Assembly: GCA_937927665.1 (NCBI GenBank)
Contig: CALBRY010000622.1
Coordinates: forward strand, 1-19,652
Direction of reading: 5' to 3'
Source of the DNA: an uncultured Chloroflexota bacterium
GTDB lineage: Bacteria > Chloroflexota > Anaerolineae > Aggregatilineales > Phototrophicaceae
DNA: 19,652 bases
Part shown: positions 13,122-19,652 of the stretch, piece after piece
Position numbering within the stretch: the stretch's first letter is position 1
Layout: every line of letters starts with the position of its first letter
The notes under the pieces: generated by a model
Database searches by the model: none
The model's input: the letters and a program-made list of their open reading frames with translations, nothing else
What the model was told of the DNA's origin: nothing
Translations under genes and position numbers: made by a program

Positions 13122-14531
13122 CTACGAAACAGGAACGAGGACGATGATCCGGTTCTCTCCCAACAACCCGATCCATAATGTCCCCGGAAATGCGCCATCA
13201 TCCCCCTGAGCGGTCATATCGACCGGGTACGCGCCGAGCTGCGATGCGATGATTTCTGTGCTCAAGACGTGAATGCCCTCTGAATCTAGATCGAAACGCA
13301 TCACATCGCCGTAAAACCCCACACTGAGCAGATCACCGCGCAAGCGTCCGCCAAAAGTGGACGCAGTGTATTCGACTATTCCATTAAAGGAGCCGCTAAA
13401 AATAGCTTCGGCTTCGGTTTCCGCAGGCGGGATATACGTGCATTCAATCGGATTTGGCTGTTCGACGGCGCGCTGACCGGCGAATTCCGCCGCGCTGCCG
13501 CGTGTAGGATTCGGATGTCCTGCGTAATAACCCGGCGTGACACGGTGCAGCGATCCCGGATCGGAGGGAAGAACAGCAGCGATTGCGGCATTTGTGCAGT
13601 CATCCGGGTACACCCCCCATCCACTATTCGCGCCATTGTTGGTGGCGAACATTTGCCCGTGTGACGTAATGATGATGTCATAGGGATTGCGGAATCCGGG
13701 TGCGTAGATATCCACCGGAGAACCGGGAATCAGTACGGCTTGATTTAAGCCGCCGTTGCCGCCGAATGGATCATTCTCGTCCGGATTGCCGGGGCGATCC
13801 GGGTCGTCTAGCGTCGGGATGTCATATGGCGGGCTGATGATCTGGTTCAGGTCAACGCGCAAAATAGCGGCAGAAAGTGCATATTCAGGTGTGGTATCGG
13901 CATTGTCGGTAGGTGCGCCCATATTGGTATTGCCGCCCTGCGCGACATACAGAATGCCATCATCACTCAGCGCAAGCCCATTGGTGGCATGATCACTGGG
14001 TGAACGTGGCAGCCCGCGCACTACATCAACACGCTCCCATGCTGTGCCATTCCATGTTAGGCGCGAAATCACGCCGGAATTGGAATCCGTCTCCCAGTTC
14101 TCATCAACGCCAACTTCAGGATTCCACGAGTTGCGGTAGTCGCTTGACGTGACGTAGATCACGGGTTGTTCGGTTGTTCCGATGACCAACAGCCCGGTGA
14201 CTTGGCGCTGCGGGTGTGGATTGGGTATCCCGGTGTCATCATGATTCAGGATGTCGCGGATCAGCGTGACTTTTTCTTGCTCAACAACGCGAAAATAGTC
14301 ACCGACTTCCACATGCTCGATTGTGAGGATATCGATATCACCCGACGTACTGGCAACATACAAACGTCCGTCTGGACCGAACTGCAAACTGCTGGGGCGT
14401 TCCAGCACCGCGCCGCTCAAGACGCGCGGCGCAAACACAAATTCGGATGAGCTTGGCGGATTCGGTTGGGCATTCGTAGAGATGCCGGATAGCAAGCTGA
14501 TCAGCAGGGTGCAAAGTGCCGCACGTTTCAT
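13122..14531 (-). CDS. Secreted glucose/sorbosone dehydrogenase-like beta-propeller protein
   Basis: Probable extracytoplasmic six-bladed propeller of the PQQ-type sugar dehydrogenase (GSDH) fold. A signal peptide (residues 1 to about 21, cleaved at NA/Q) is followed by propeller motifs: QFGPDGRLYVAST near residue 51, DHATNGLALSDDGILYVAQG near 182, then YAPGFRNPYDIIIT with GQMFATNNGANSGWG, and GYYAGHPNP. The arrangement His, then S-DG-LYVA, then FRNPYD resembles soluble aldose sugar dehydrogenases, but the exact PQQ and calcium ligands cannot be confirmed by eye, so it may be a non-catalytic binding propeller. At 469 residues it is a single domain. Its ATG lies five bases after the stop of the glycosyltransferase gene, and its AAGGA lies in the last codons of that gene, so translation is probably coupled. 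Last gene of the operon. Confidence 0.8.
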   Translation of the reverse strand: MKRAALCTLLISLLSGISTNAQPNPPSSSEFVFAPRVLSGAVLERPSSLQFGPDGRLYVASTSGDIDILTIEHVEVGDYFRVVEQEKVTLIRDILNHDDTGIPNPHPQRQVTGLLVIGTTEQPVIYVTSSDYRNSWNPEVGVDENWETDSNSGVISRLTWNGTAWERVDVVRGLPRSPSDHATNGLALSDDGILYVAQGGNTNMGAPTDNADTTPEYALSAAILRVDLNQIISPPYDIPTLDDPDRPGNPDENDPFGGNGGLNQAVLIPGSPVDIYAPGFRNPYDIIITSHGQMFATNNGANSGWGVYPDDCTNAAIAAVLPSDPGSLHRVTPGYYAGHPNPTRGSAAEFAGQRAVEQPNPIECTYIPPAETEAEAIFSGSFNGIVEYTASTFGGRLRGDLLSVGFYGDVMRFDLDSEGIHVLSTEIIASQLGAYPVDMTAQGDDGAFPGTLWIGLLGENRIIVLVPVS

Positions 14532-14536
14532 AAACT

Positions 14537-17365
14537 TTAAGTTCCTTCACAGGGGATGATGTTGATGTTCAAACCCAGCAGTTCTGCCTGACGTGCGATC
14601 GCTTGAGCGGTGTCACACTGCCCCTGCCGGGTGAATGTAAGCAGCAGTCCGGAATAGGTGGCGCTGTCCAACGGATCGAGCCCAAGCGCGCGTGTATACA
14701 TCGACTCTGCGACCGCATAGCGTTCTTGTGCCGCGAGGGAGTCACCAAGACCGCGATAGATGCGCGCATGAGCGGCGTCACCGTAGGCAATACCGTCCCG
14801 CGTGAAGGCTTCCAGCGCGGCGTTAAATGCAGCTTGAGCGCCGAGCGCGTCCCCCTGCGCCAACAGAACTTCTCCAAGAATGGTCTGCAGTCGCGCCGAT
14901 TGTGGATATTCCGGCGCGGCGCTTTCGAGCAGATGGCGCGCTTCTTCGAGAGTCCCGTTTCGGTAGAGCGCTTCGCCCAGCTCAAATCGCACATCGATCT
15001 GATCGGGGTCAAGTGCAAGCGCCGACTCGAAGTAGGAAACGGCACGCTCGTAATTACCTGCCTCAAGATTGATCTGTCCGCGCCAGCGCAGGACTTCCGC
15101 CGGATTGGTGGCATACGTGGTGATCCGCGCATCGGCGAGGGAATTCGCACCGCCTACGTTAGTGACTGCACCGAACTGTGCGGTTAAGGGCTGCGAACCG
15201 CTCGCCGCCGCAAACAGACGGAAGTTCATCATTCGCATGGGGAACTGCACCGCACCAACAGCGCGAATTTGCGGCGGTGGCAGATCGATGTTCAACGCTG
15301 AAAGAATGTCGGGCAGCAAAAGCGTTTGCTGAGTCCAGACACCAGATGGCGCGGGGATGCCATAGAACGGTATGCCATTCGGAAGCAAGCCGCTTTCTTC
15401 AGTGCCGAACAAGATTAAGAATCGGTCATTGTTCGCCGTGAAGATCACTTCGATCCCGTACTGCGCCTCGTATCCGGGCGCTTGATTCGCCTCCAGTGGA
15501 GGATTTACCCAGAGTGTGATGGGGGCTTCCGGCATCATCAGCCAAGTATCCAAAGCAACGCTCTGCGCTGACGGGACACTCAATTGAGCGGCGCGTCCCC
15601 GGTATTCAAGGGTATCGACCGTTACAAGCGCGGCGCTGCCGGGTATCCCGACCAGTCCCCATCCGTAAGGCGTCGTCCCGCTGCCATTCCAATAGACGAA
15701 TTCGCCGTTGGGGATCGCATCCACATAGGTGAGCATTGCCGGAGGAAGCAGGGTCGATGCACGAAAATCGTAGCGATCGGCATCACTTACGATGATCTGC
15801 GCGCCAGCGGCGGGATTGAACATCTCAGCGGCGGCACTGCTAAAGATCGTATATGTCTCGACCGAGGCGGGAGCGATCTGCTGACTGCCGTGTAGAACTT
15901 CCCAGAAGGCGGGCTGTTCTCCCCAAGACTGAATTGAAAATCGCGGCGTAATGGTGGAATCGCTGGTGTTTTCGACCTGAACGGTCACCCGCGTGTTTCC
16001 TCCATCTACGTTCACCGAACCAACCACTGCAATGGTGAGCGGGTTTGGCGTGACTGCCGCGATCGCCGCCATGATGAGCGCCGCCGCGCCGATCCCAACC
16101 GGAGTCAGCCACAAGAGCGACTGCGAGGACGGCTCGACATTGGCAGACTGCTCAACGGCTTGATCTTTTCGCCGCCATCCCATCAAGAGCGCCAGTACCA
16201 GTGGGAACAGATAAAAATACCAGTACGAGGACAGGCTGCGATGACCGAACCAGAGCGCGACGACCGGAGCGATCCACAGCATTTCGCGCCAGTGATCAAA
16301 AAAGCGAATGTATAGGATCAACAGGAGAAGCAGCGATCCATACGTGAAGGCGGTGAAAAACCACTGCGGGAGCATGACAACGCCGAATAAGGTCAGGCTG
16401 GAATAGCCCTGACCGAGAATAATCATTTTGTCCACAAGAGGACGCAGTACGCCTAACAACCACGCTTGCGGATCGAGCGCGATCCAATACGCATTGACGA
16501 TTACGAAGATTCCGGCGGCAGCAGCGGCAAATTTCACCAACGCGAAGAAGCGCGCCCGACTGCTGCCGGAAGTTTCATACCATACCTTCACGAGCAGGAA
16601 AGGAGCGAGAAACCAAGGCTGCTGTTTATAGGCGCATGCCAGACCAAAGATCAATGCTGCCAGCCACAACCGCCGCCATGACAGGATCATGATGCACAGC
16701 ATCAATGCCCACACAATATCGTTGACGCCCCCCAACGAATAAAGTGTGTAGTTGGGATTGACGAGAAACGGCAGCACTGCGAGCGGTCGCAGTGGTCTCG
16801 GCGCAGCGATAAATATCACCATCAGCGTGATCAGCAGCGCCGCCGGAAAGATCAAAGTTGTATCAATACCGAGCGCTTGAAATGGCACATAGAGCAGAAA
16901 ACCGAGCGCGGGATACGAAAAGCCGCCAACGACATCCCCGTTGATGATCGGCGTCGAATAAAGCCGCGAGGCGCGATAAATCCGGTAGGACTCCAGCATG
17001 TCGTAAGCGTAAGGGTTTTCGCCCATACGTGTCAGCGCCGCGCCGTAATCCGAGAACAACTGAACATCAGTTGTGTACACACGCCCTGCCTGATCACGGT
17101 TGACGTTCTGAACATGCAGAAAGCTGAGCCACATCAGGCAAACCGCAGCGGCGATCAACCAATCAGCACGACGTGGCGGATGTTTAACGACGGCGCAGAA
17201 AAGCAGCACCGCTGCGGTGAAGAAGCAGAGGAGCGCCAGTGCCAGCGCTCCACGCTCGATCACCATGTTCCCTGCTTCCCAAAGGCGCGAGGCGCTGAAC
17301 CAACACACGGCAGCAGCGGCGATGAGTCCAAGCCTGAGGATGATATTTTCCAGCGTCTCTGTCAT
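14537..17365 (-). CDS. GT-C-like membrane glycosyltransferase with beta domain and C-terminal TPRs
   Basis: Probable polyprenyl-phosphate-sugar-dependent glycosyltransferase of the GT-C superfamily (GT87/DUF2029-like), working at the outer face of the membrane. Residues 1-440 hold about 13-14 hydrophobic segments. After the third comes a loop with acidic residues at YTTDVQLFSDYGAALTRMG (Asp100, Asp106) and then ENPYAYDM; an Asp in an early loop is the catalytic signature of GT-C enzymes, and NPY is typical of this group. Residues about 445-745 form a soluble beta-rich part (EFVYWNGSGTTPYGWG, a carbohydrate-module-like strand pattern). Residues about 755-930 hold TPR repeats (AGNYERAVSYFESALALDPD and others). 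At 942 residues it is about twice a plain GT87 enzyme. It lies eight bases after the TolB-like propeller gene and five before the GSDH-like one. The acceptor and the sugar are unknown. Confidence 0.82.
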   Translation of the reverse strand: MTETLENIILRLGLIAAAAVCWFSASRLWEAGNMVIERGALALALLCFFTAAVLLFCAVVKHPPRRADWLIAAAVCLMWLSFLHVQNVNRDQAGRVYTTDVQLFSDYGAALTRMGENPYAYDMLESYRIYRASRLYSTPIINGDVVGGFSYPALGFLLYVPFQALGIDTTLIFPAALLITLMVIFIAAPRPLRPLAVLPFLVNPNYTLYSLGGVNDIVWALMLCIMILSWRRLWLAALIFGLACAYKQQPWFLAPFLLVKVWYETSGSSRARFFALVKFAAAAAGIFVIVNAYWIALDPQAWLLGVLRPLVDKMIILGQGYSSLTLFGVVMLPQWFFTAFTYGSLLLLLILYIRFFDHWREMLWIAPVVALWFGHRSLSSYWYFYLFPLVLALLMGWRRKDQAVEQSANVEPSSQSLLWLTPVGIGAAALIMAAIAAVTPNPLTIAVVGSVNVDGGNTRVTVQVENTSDSTITPRFSIQSWGEQPAFWEVLHGSQQIAPASVETYTIFSSAAAEMFNPAAGAQIIVSDADRYDFRASTLLPPAMLTYVDAIPNGEFVYWNGSGTTPYGWGLVGIPGSAALVTVDTLEYRGRAAQLSVPSAQSVALDTWLMMPEAPITLWVNPPLEANQAPGYEAQYGIEVIFTANNDRFLILFGTEESGLLPNGIPFYGIPAPSGVWTQQTLLLPDILSALNIDLPPPQIRAVGAVQFPMRMMNFRLFAAASGSQPLTAQFGAVTNVGGANSLADARITTYATNPAEVLRWRGQINLEAGNYERAVSYFESALALDPDQIDVRFELGEALYRNGTLEEARHLLESAAPEYPQSARLQTILGEVLLAQGDALGAQAAFNAALEAFTRDGIAYGDAAHARIYRGLGDSLAAQERYAVAESMYTRALGLDPLDSATYSGLLLTFTRQGQCDTAQAIARQAELLGLNINIIPCEGT

Positions 17366-17373
17366 GCAAGCGC

Positions 17374-18645
17374 CTATTGAGTCGAAACGAATATGCTGTT
17401 CAGCACTATGGGATAGAGAGTCGGAGAAATCCGCGTGAGCTGTTGTGTTGGCGCGGTCGCCAGAAGCAGCGATGAGTCGTGCTCAAACAACAGGCTTGTC
17501 CCAGCCCAATACACAAATGCTTGAGCGAAGCGCCCGTCATCGGTGGTGAAGATCGGAATCCACAAGTCGAAGGCTGGCGTGACCGCTGTGTAGATCGTGA
17601 TCGTGTTATTCAGCCCGATCGTGGTTGCTGCGAGAATACCCGCATCGGGTGACCATACCGCCGAGGCGATTTGAGCACCGGGGATGCGAATCGAGCGGCG
17701 CTCACCTGTTAGCGGATTGAATGCAAACAGATCTGACGATGCGCCGCCGATCTGAGCAATGTAAAGCAGCCATTCATCGTCGGCTGACCACGTCAGTGGT
17801 GCAAGTATGAAACCCGGTTCGGCAAGTTCGGTCTGTATGCCAGTCGTCACATCCGTGATCAACAGTCGATCGCTGGTCGCGCTGGTTGAATATACGATGT
17901 AACGCCCATGATCGCTCCATTTCGCCTGAACGATCGAATTCGCCGGGATGCTTGGCAGCGAAAACTGGCGCGTCGTATTCAGGTCGAGATCGATCAGGTA
18001 GATAAACGGCTGTGTTCCGTCTGTGTTCGCGCCGATCAACTGAAACTGATCGACGGTCGGTGACCATGCCATCGCGGTGAAACCGTTCGGTATCATCGGG
18101 AATTCGGCGCGCACGGTGCTGGGCAGCGCATACACGCCGAACTGTCCGGACGAATGGTAAGCGAGCGCCCATTCGCCTGACGGAGAAATCGTCTGCACCG
18201 CATCTCTCAGCGCAACCGGACGTGTCATGATCAAATTGAGCGACCGATCATAGCCAAACATCACGGGCAGTTCGTCCGCGCCCTTCGCGTTGACATAGAC
18301 TGCATCGGGCGTCAAGCGGACATCATAAACCTGTGTCGCGGGCGATAACACTTCCAGCATTTGTGAGCCATCCAACGTGCTTAAGTGAAGCGTAAGCTGT
18401 CCATCAGGCGATCGAGTGACAAAGGCGACCGAATCGGAAGCGTCGTATGCGACAACCGATCCCTGTTCCACGCTGCTAATGGAAATCTGCGCTCCGGTGA
18501 GATCGGCACGCACGAGTTGGCTGATCCCGTCTATATCGAGCAGGTAATAGATCGAATAGTCTGCCGATCCCTGCCCTTGAATCGCGCCGCCTACCCACAA
18601 TGCACACAGCATCACCAGCATGAGGGTGACAAACCGTTTGTTCAT
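17374..18645 (-). CDS. Secreted TolB/WD40-like beta-propeller protein
   Basis: Function unknown; a secreted or surface propeller, probably a binding or scaffolding protein. The N-terminus is a signal peptide (RFVTLMLVMLCALWVGGAIQG, cleavage near residue 24). The rest consists of propeller repeats with the PD40/WD40-like core: TISPSGEWALAYHS, MAWSPTVDQFQLIG, AKWSDHGRYIVYST, LTWSADDEWLLYIA and AVWSPDAGILAATT, about 45-50 residues apart. It has 423 residues and no catalytic motif that I recognise. The ATG at 18645 has no clear ribosome binding site but is preceded within 20 bases by a 14-bp near-palindrome. It comes after the small four-cysteine protein (79-base gap with a hairpin) and eight bases before the glycosyltransferase, so it is the first gene of the tight three-gene block. 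Confidence 0.8.
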   Translation of the reverse strand: MNKRFVTLMLVMLCALWVGGAIQGQGSADYSIYYLLDIDGISQLVRADLTGAQISISSVEQGSVVAYDASDSVAFVTRSPDGQLTLHLSTLDGSQMLEVLSPATQVYDVRLTPDAVYVNAKGADELPVMFGYDRSLNLIMTRPVALRDAVQTISPSGEWALAYHSSGQFGVYALPSTVRAEFPMIPNGFTAMAWSPTVDQFQLIGANTDGTQPFIYLIDLDLNTTRQFSLPSIPANSIVQAKWSDHGRYIVYSTSATSDRLLITDVTTGIQTELAEPGFILAPLTWSADDEWLLYIAQIGGASSDLFAFNPLTGERRSIRIPGAQIASAVWSPDAGILAATTIGLNNTITIYTAVTPAFDLWIPIFTTDDGRFAQAFVYWAGTSLLFEHDSSLLLATAPTQQLTRISPTLYPIVLNSIFVSTQ

Positions 18646-18651
18646 TTGTCG

Positions 18652-18665
18652 GATTCTCGAGAGTC
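18652..18665. promoter_or_regulatory. Near-palindrome GATTCTCGAGAGTC before the propeller gene
   Basis: Dyad with a perfect TCTCGAGA core and GA/TC flanks; only the third base pair from the end is mismatched. It starts seven bases upstream of the start codon, where it would overlap ribosome binding. It may be an operator or a translational control element. Confidence 0.35.
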
Positions 18666-18685
18666 GTACAGGAATGAAATACGCC

Positions 18686-18706
18686 CACAGGGGAAAAATC
18701 CCTGTG
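18686..18706 (-). terminator. Hairpin between the four-cysteine protein and the propeller genes
   Basis: CACAGGG at 18686-18692 and CCCTGTG at 18700-18706 with a seven-base loop, 18 bases past the stop of the small secreted protein. In the minus direction it is not followed by a clean T run, so termination is probably partial, which would give more of the small protein than of the downstream genes. Confidence 0.5.
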
Positions 18707-18724
18707 AACGCATAGAAACAATGC

Positions 18725-19195
18725 TTACAGCGTGTTGCTGTAGATCAGGAGCGGAACTGGCGAAATGTTCTGATTCGTGCGGGCGAACACGATGATATGA
18801 CCCGGCAGACCGGTCGCCTGGAAGGTGAACAGGTCAACGTTTGGGTCACTGTCGCAGGTGAAGGGCCACAGACCGATATTACCGTTCAAGTCAACCTTGT
18901 ACACGGCAGCATTTTCGCAGGTCAGTCCAGCAAGCGAACTGAGTTCGCGGACAACCGTACCGAAGCAGCGGGTATTGAAAACACGGATAAGACCCAGATT
19001 GTCGAAGTCGTAGACGATATTCTTGTATTCCATGAACTCAGCCGCCTGTTCGGGCGTCAGTTCTTCAACGAAAGAACCTGTATCGCACGCCGGGGGCGTA
19101 GGGGTCACAGAACCATAACCGGTTTGCGCTGCAACACCAACAGCCGCAACAATCAGAACGAATAACATCAGAAGCGCTGCTACACTTTTCGACAT
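18725..19195 (-). CDS. Small secreted four-cysteine protein of unknown function
   Basis: I do not recognise this 156-residue protein. It has a clear signal peptide (residues 1 to about 23, VAALLMLFVLIVAAVGVAAQ), a short Thr/Pro linker (VTPTPP) and a mature part with four cysteines (37, 77, 93, 114) that could form two disulfides. The mature region alternates short strands (AAVYKVDLNGNIGLWPF, HIIVFART) and begins with an acidic helix (LTPEQAAEFMEY), suggesting a compact beta-rich fold. An ideal GGAGGAG ends six bases before the ATG, which predicts high expression. It stands between the truncated gene at the window edge (134-base gap) and the propeller gene (79-base gap with a hairpin), all on the minus strand. 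A structural or ligand-binding role at the surface is possible, but nothing in the sequence proves it. Confidence 0.8.
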   Translation of the reverse strand: MSKSVAALLMLFVLIVAAVGVAAQTGYGSVTPTPPACDTGSFVEELTPEQAAEFMEYKNIVYDFDNLGLIRVFNTRCFGTVVRELSSLAGLTCENAAVYKVDLNGNIGLWPFTCDSDPNVDLFTFQATGLPGHIIVFARTNQNISPVPLLIYSNTL

Positions 19196-19234
19196 AGGCT
19201 ACTCCTCCACTGAAAATAGTACGAACGTCACATG

Positions 19235-19271
19235 AAGTCTATATCATATGTCCTTGCCTCACAATAGACTT
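19235..19271. repeat. 8-bp inverted repeat upstream of the four-cysteine protein
   Basis: AAGTCTAT at 19235-19242 and ATAGACTT at 19264-19271 with a 21-base spacer, 40-76 bases upstream of the start codon. The AT-rich spacer contains TATGAT on the minus strand (five of six to a -10 box) but no matching -35. It could frame the promoter of the small secreted protein or be a weak terminator of the gene before it. Confidence 0.3.
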
Positions 19272-19329
19272 TTCAAGTTTTTAATTATCTGTGTCATTCC
19301 GCCTGCGCAGTTGATCCTCTACGAAAGTT

Positions 19330-19652
19330 TCAATCAATACCCAGTGGGGTTATACGCAGCCAATCGACTTGGATACCGAGGATGCGGTCATCATTCCCGC
19401 GCCCATCTGCTAAAGGGCTGCCGACACTGTCCACAGAAAATGTGAAAGTTCCCGTTTGCACAGTTCGCGGTGATGCTTCAGCTTCAAAGAGGGTACGTCC
19501 CTCGCGGGCGGTGCGGGTGAGCGCAAGCGTTTCTCCATCAAGCGCAAGCGAAAAACTGTCCAACGCATCGGGCACAAATGTAGAGTTCACGCCGACTTCA
19601 ATCCGAAGTGGAACCCCTGTTGGAAGCTGATCGACAGGCAGATCTGCGCTAA
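19330..19652 (-). CDS. C-terminal end of an extracytoplasmic-domain protein, 5' end outside window
   Basis: The minus-strand frame stays open from the TGA at 19330 to the window edge, giving 107 codons of a truncated protein; any GTG inside it is not needed as a start. The fragment is beta-rich and soluble (LRIEVGVNSTFVPD, FSLALDGETLALTRTA, TGTFTFSVDSVG) and ends DDRILGIQVDWLRITPL. That ending resembles the C-termini I associate with Chloroflexota membrane glycosyltransferases and related surface proteins that carry an extracytoplasmic beta domain, but this is recollection, not a search. Same strand as the following four genes. Confidence 0.55.
   Translation of the reverse strand, partial: SADLPVDQLPTGVPLRIEVGVNSTFVPDALDSFSLALDGETLALTRTAREGRTLFEAEASPRTVQTGTFTFSVDSVGSPLADGRGNDDRILGIQVDWLRITPLGID

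Noticed and set aside
12985..13209. 74-codon plus-strand frame near the end of the propeller gene
   Set aside because: No ribosome binding site, no recognisable features, and it overlaps the 3' end of the minus-strand gene.
14603..15187. 194-codon plus-strand frame and overlapping minus-strand frame at 14569-15150
   Set aside because: Both are shadows of the TPR-coding part of the glycosyltransferase gene.

Overview
The window looks like chromosomal DNA of a Chloroflexota bacterium, most likely a member of Anaerolineae that feeds on plant polysaccharides. This is an inference from gene style, not from a marker gene: secreted proteins carry Thr/Pro linkers after the signal peptide, an ABC sugar importer lacks its own ATPase, and a large membrane glycosyltransferase has an extracytoplasmic beta domain and a TPR tail. 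There is no rRNA, tRNA, transposase, integrase, CRISPR array or phage gene that I can see.

Left part (1 to about 10970): an arabinan / arabinoside utilisation locus. On the minus strand are a GH127 beta-L-arabinofuranosidase and, behind a hairpin terminator, a LacI-family regulator whose C-terminus lies outside the window. A 565-base divergent regulatory region (2869-3433) follows, with a good extended -10 promoter and several palindromes. Reading rightward from it are a CUT1 sugar-binding protein, a hairpin terminator, two permeases, a cytoplasmic GH51 alpha-L-arabinofuranosidase and a secreted GH43 exo-arabinanase-like enzyme with a C-terminal CBM42. Meeting that gene tail to tail, with a 4-base overlap, is a Tat-exported GH43 endo-arabinanase on the minus strand. 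Inferred flow: the Tat endo-enzyme cuts the arabinan backbone outside, the Sec-exported exo-enzyme trims ends while its CBM42 holds arabinose side chains, the binding protein and permeases import arabinose or short arabino-oligosaccharides, and GH51 and GH127 finish alpha- and beta-linked arabinofuranosides in the cytoplasm. No arabinose isomerase, ribulokinase, epimerase or transporter ATPase is in view.

Middle (11016 to 13121): a GlpD-type FAD glycerol-3-phosphate dehydrogenase lies 43 bases upstream of, and in the same direction as, the endo-arabinanase, so the two may share a transcript. The 348-base region in front of glpD holds two TGTGA-N4-TCACA operators (one almost identical to the ideal lac operator and placed at a predicted transcription start), an adjoining cre-like site and a perfect 12-bp inverted repeat. 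Inside the glpD coding sequence is a perfect 15-bp inverted repeat with a 3-base loop.

Right part (13122 to 19652): a minus-strand set of surface or secreted proteins. Transcription order is a truncated protein at the window edge, a small four-cysteine secreted protein, a TolB/WD40-like beta-propeller, a 942-residue GT-C-like membrane glycosyltransferase fused to a beta domain and TPRs, and a glucose/sorbosone-dehydrogenase-like beta-propeller. The last three are separated by only 8 and 5 bases and are surely one operon. Their joint role is unknown; extracytoplasmic glycoconjugate assembly is the best guess, and this is the part of the window most likely to hold something undescribed.
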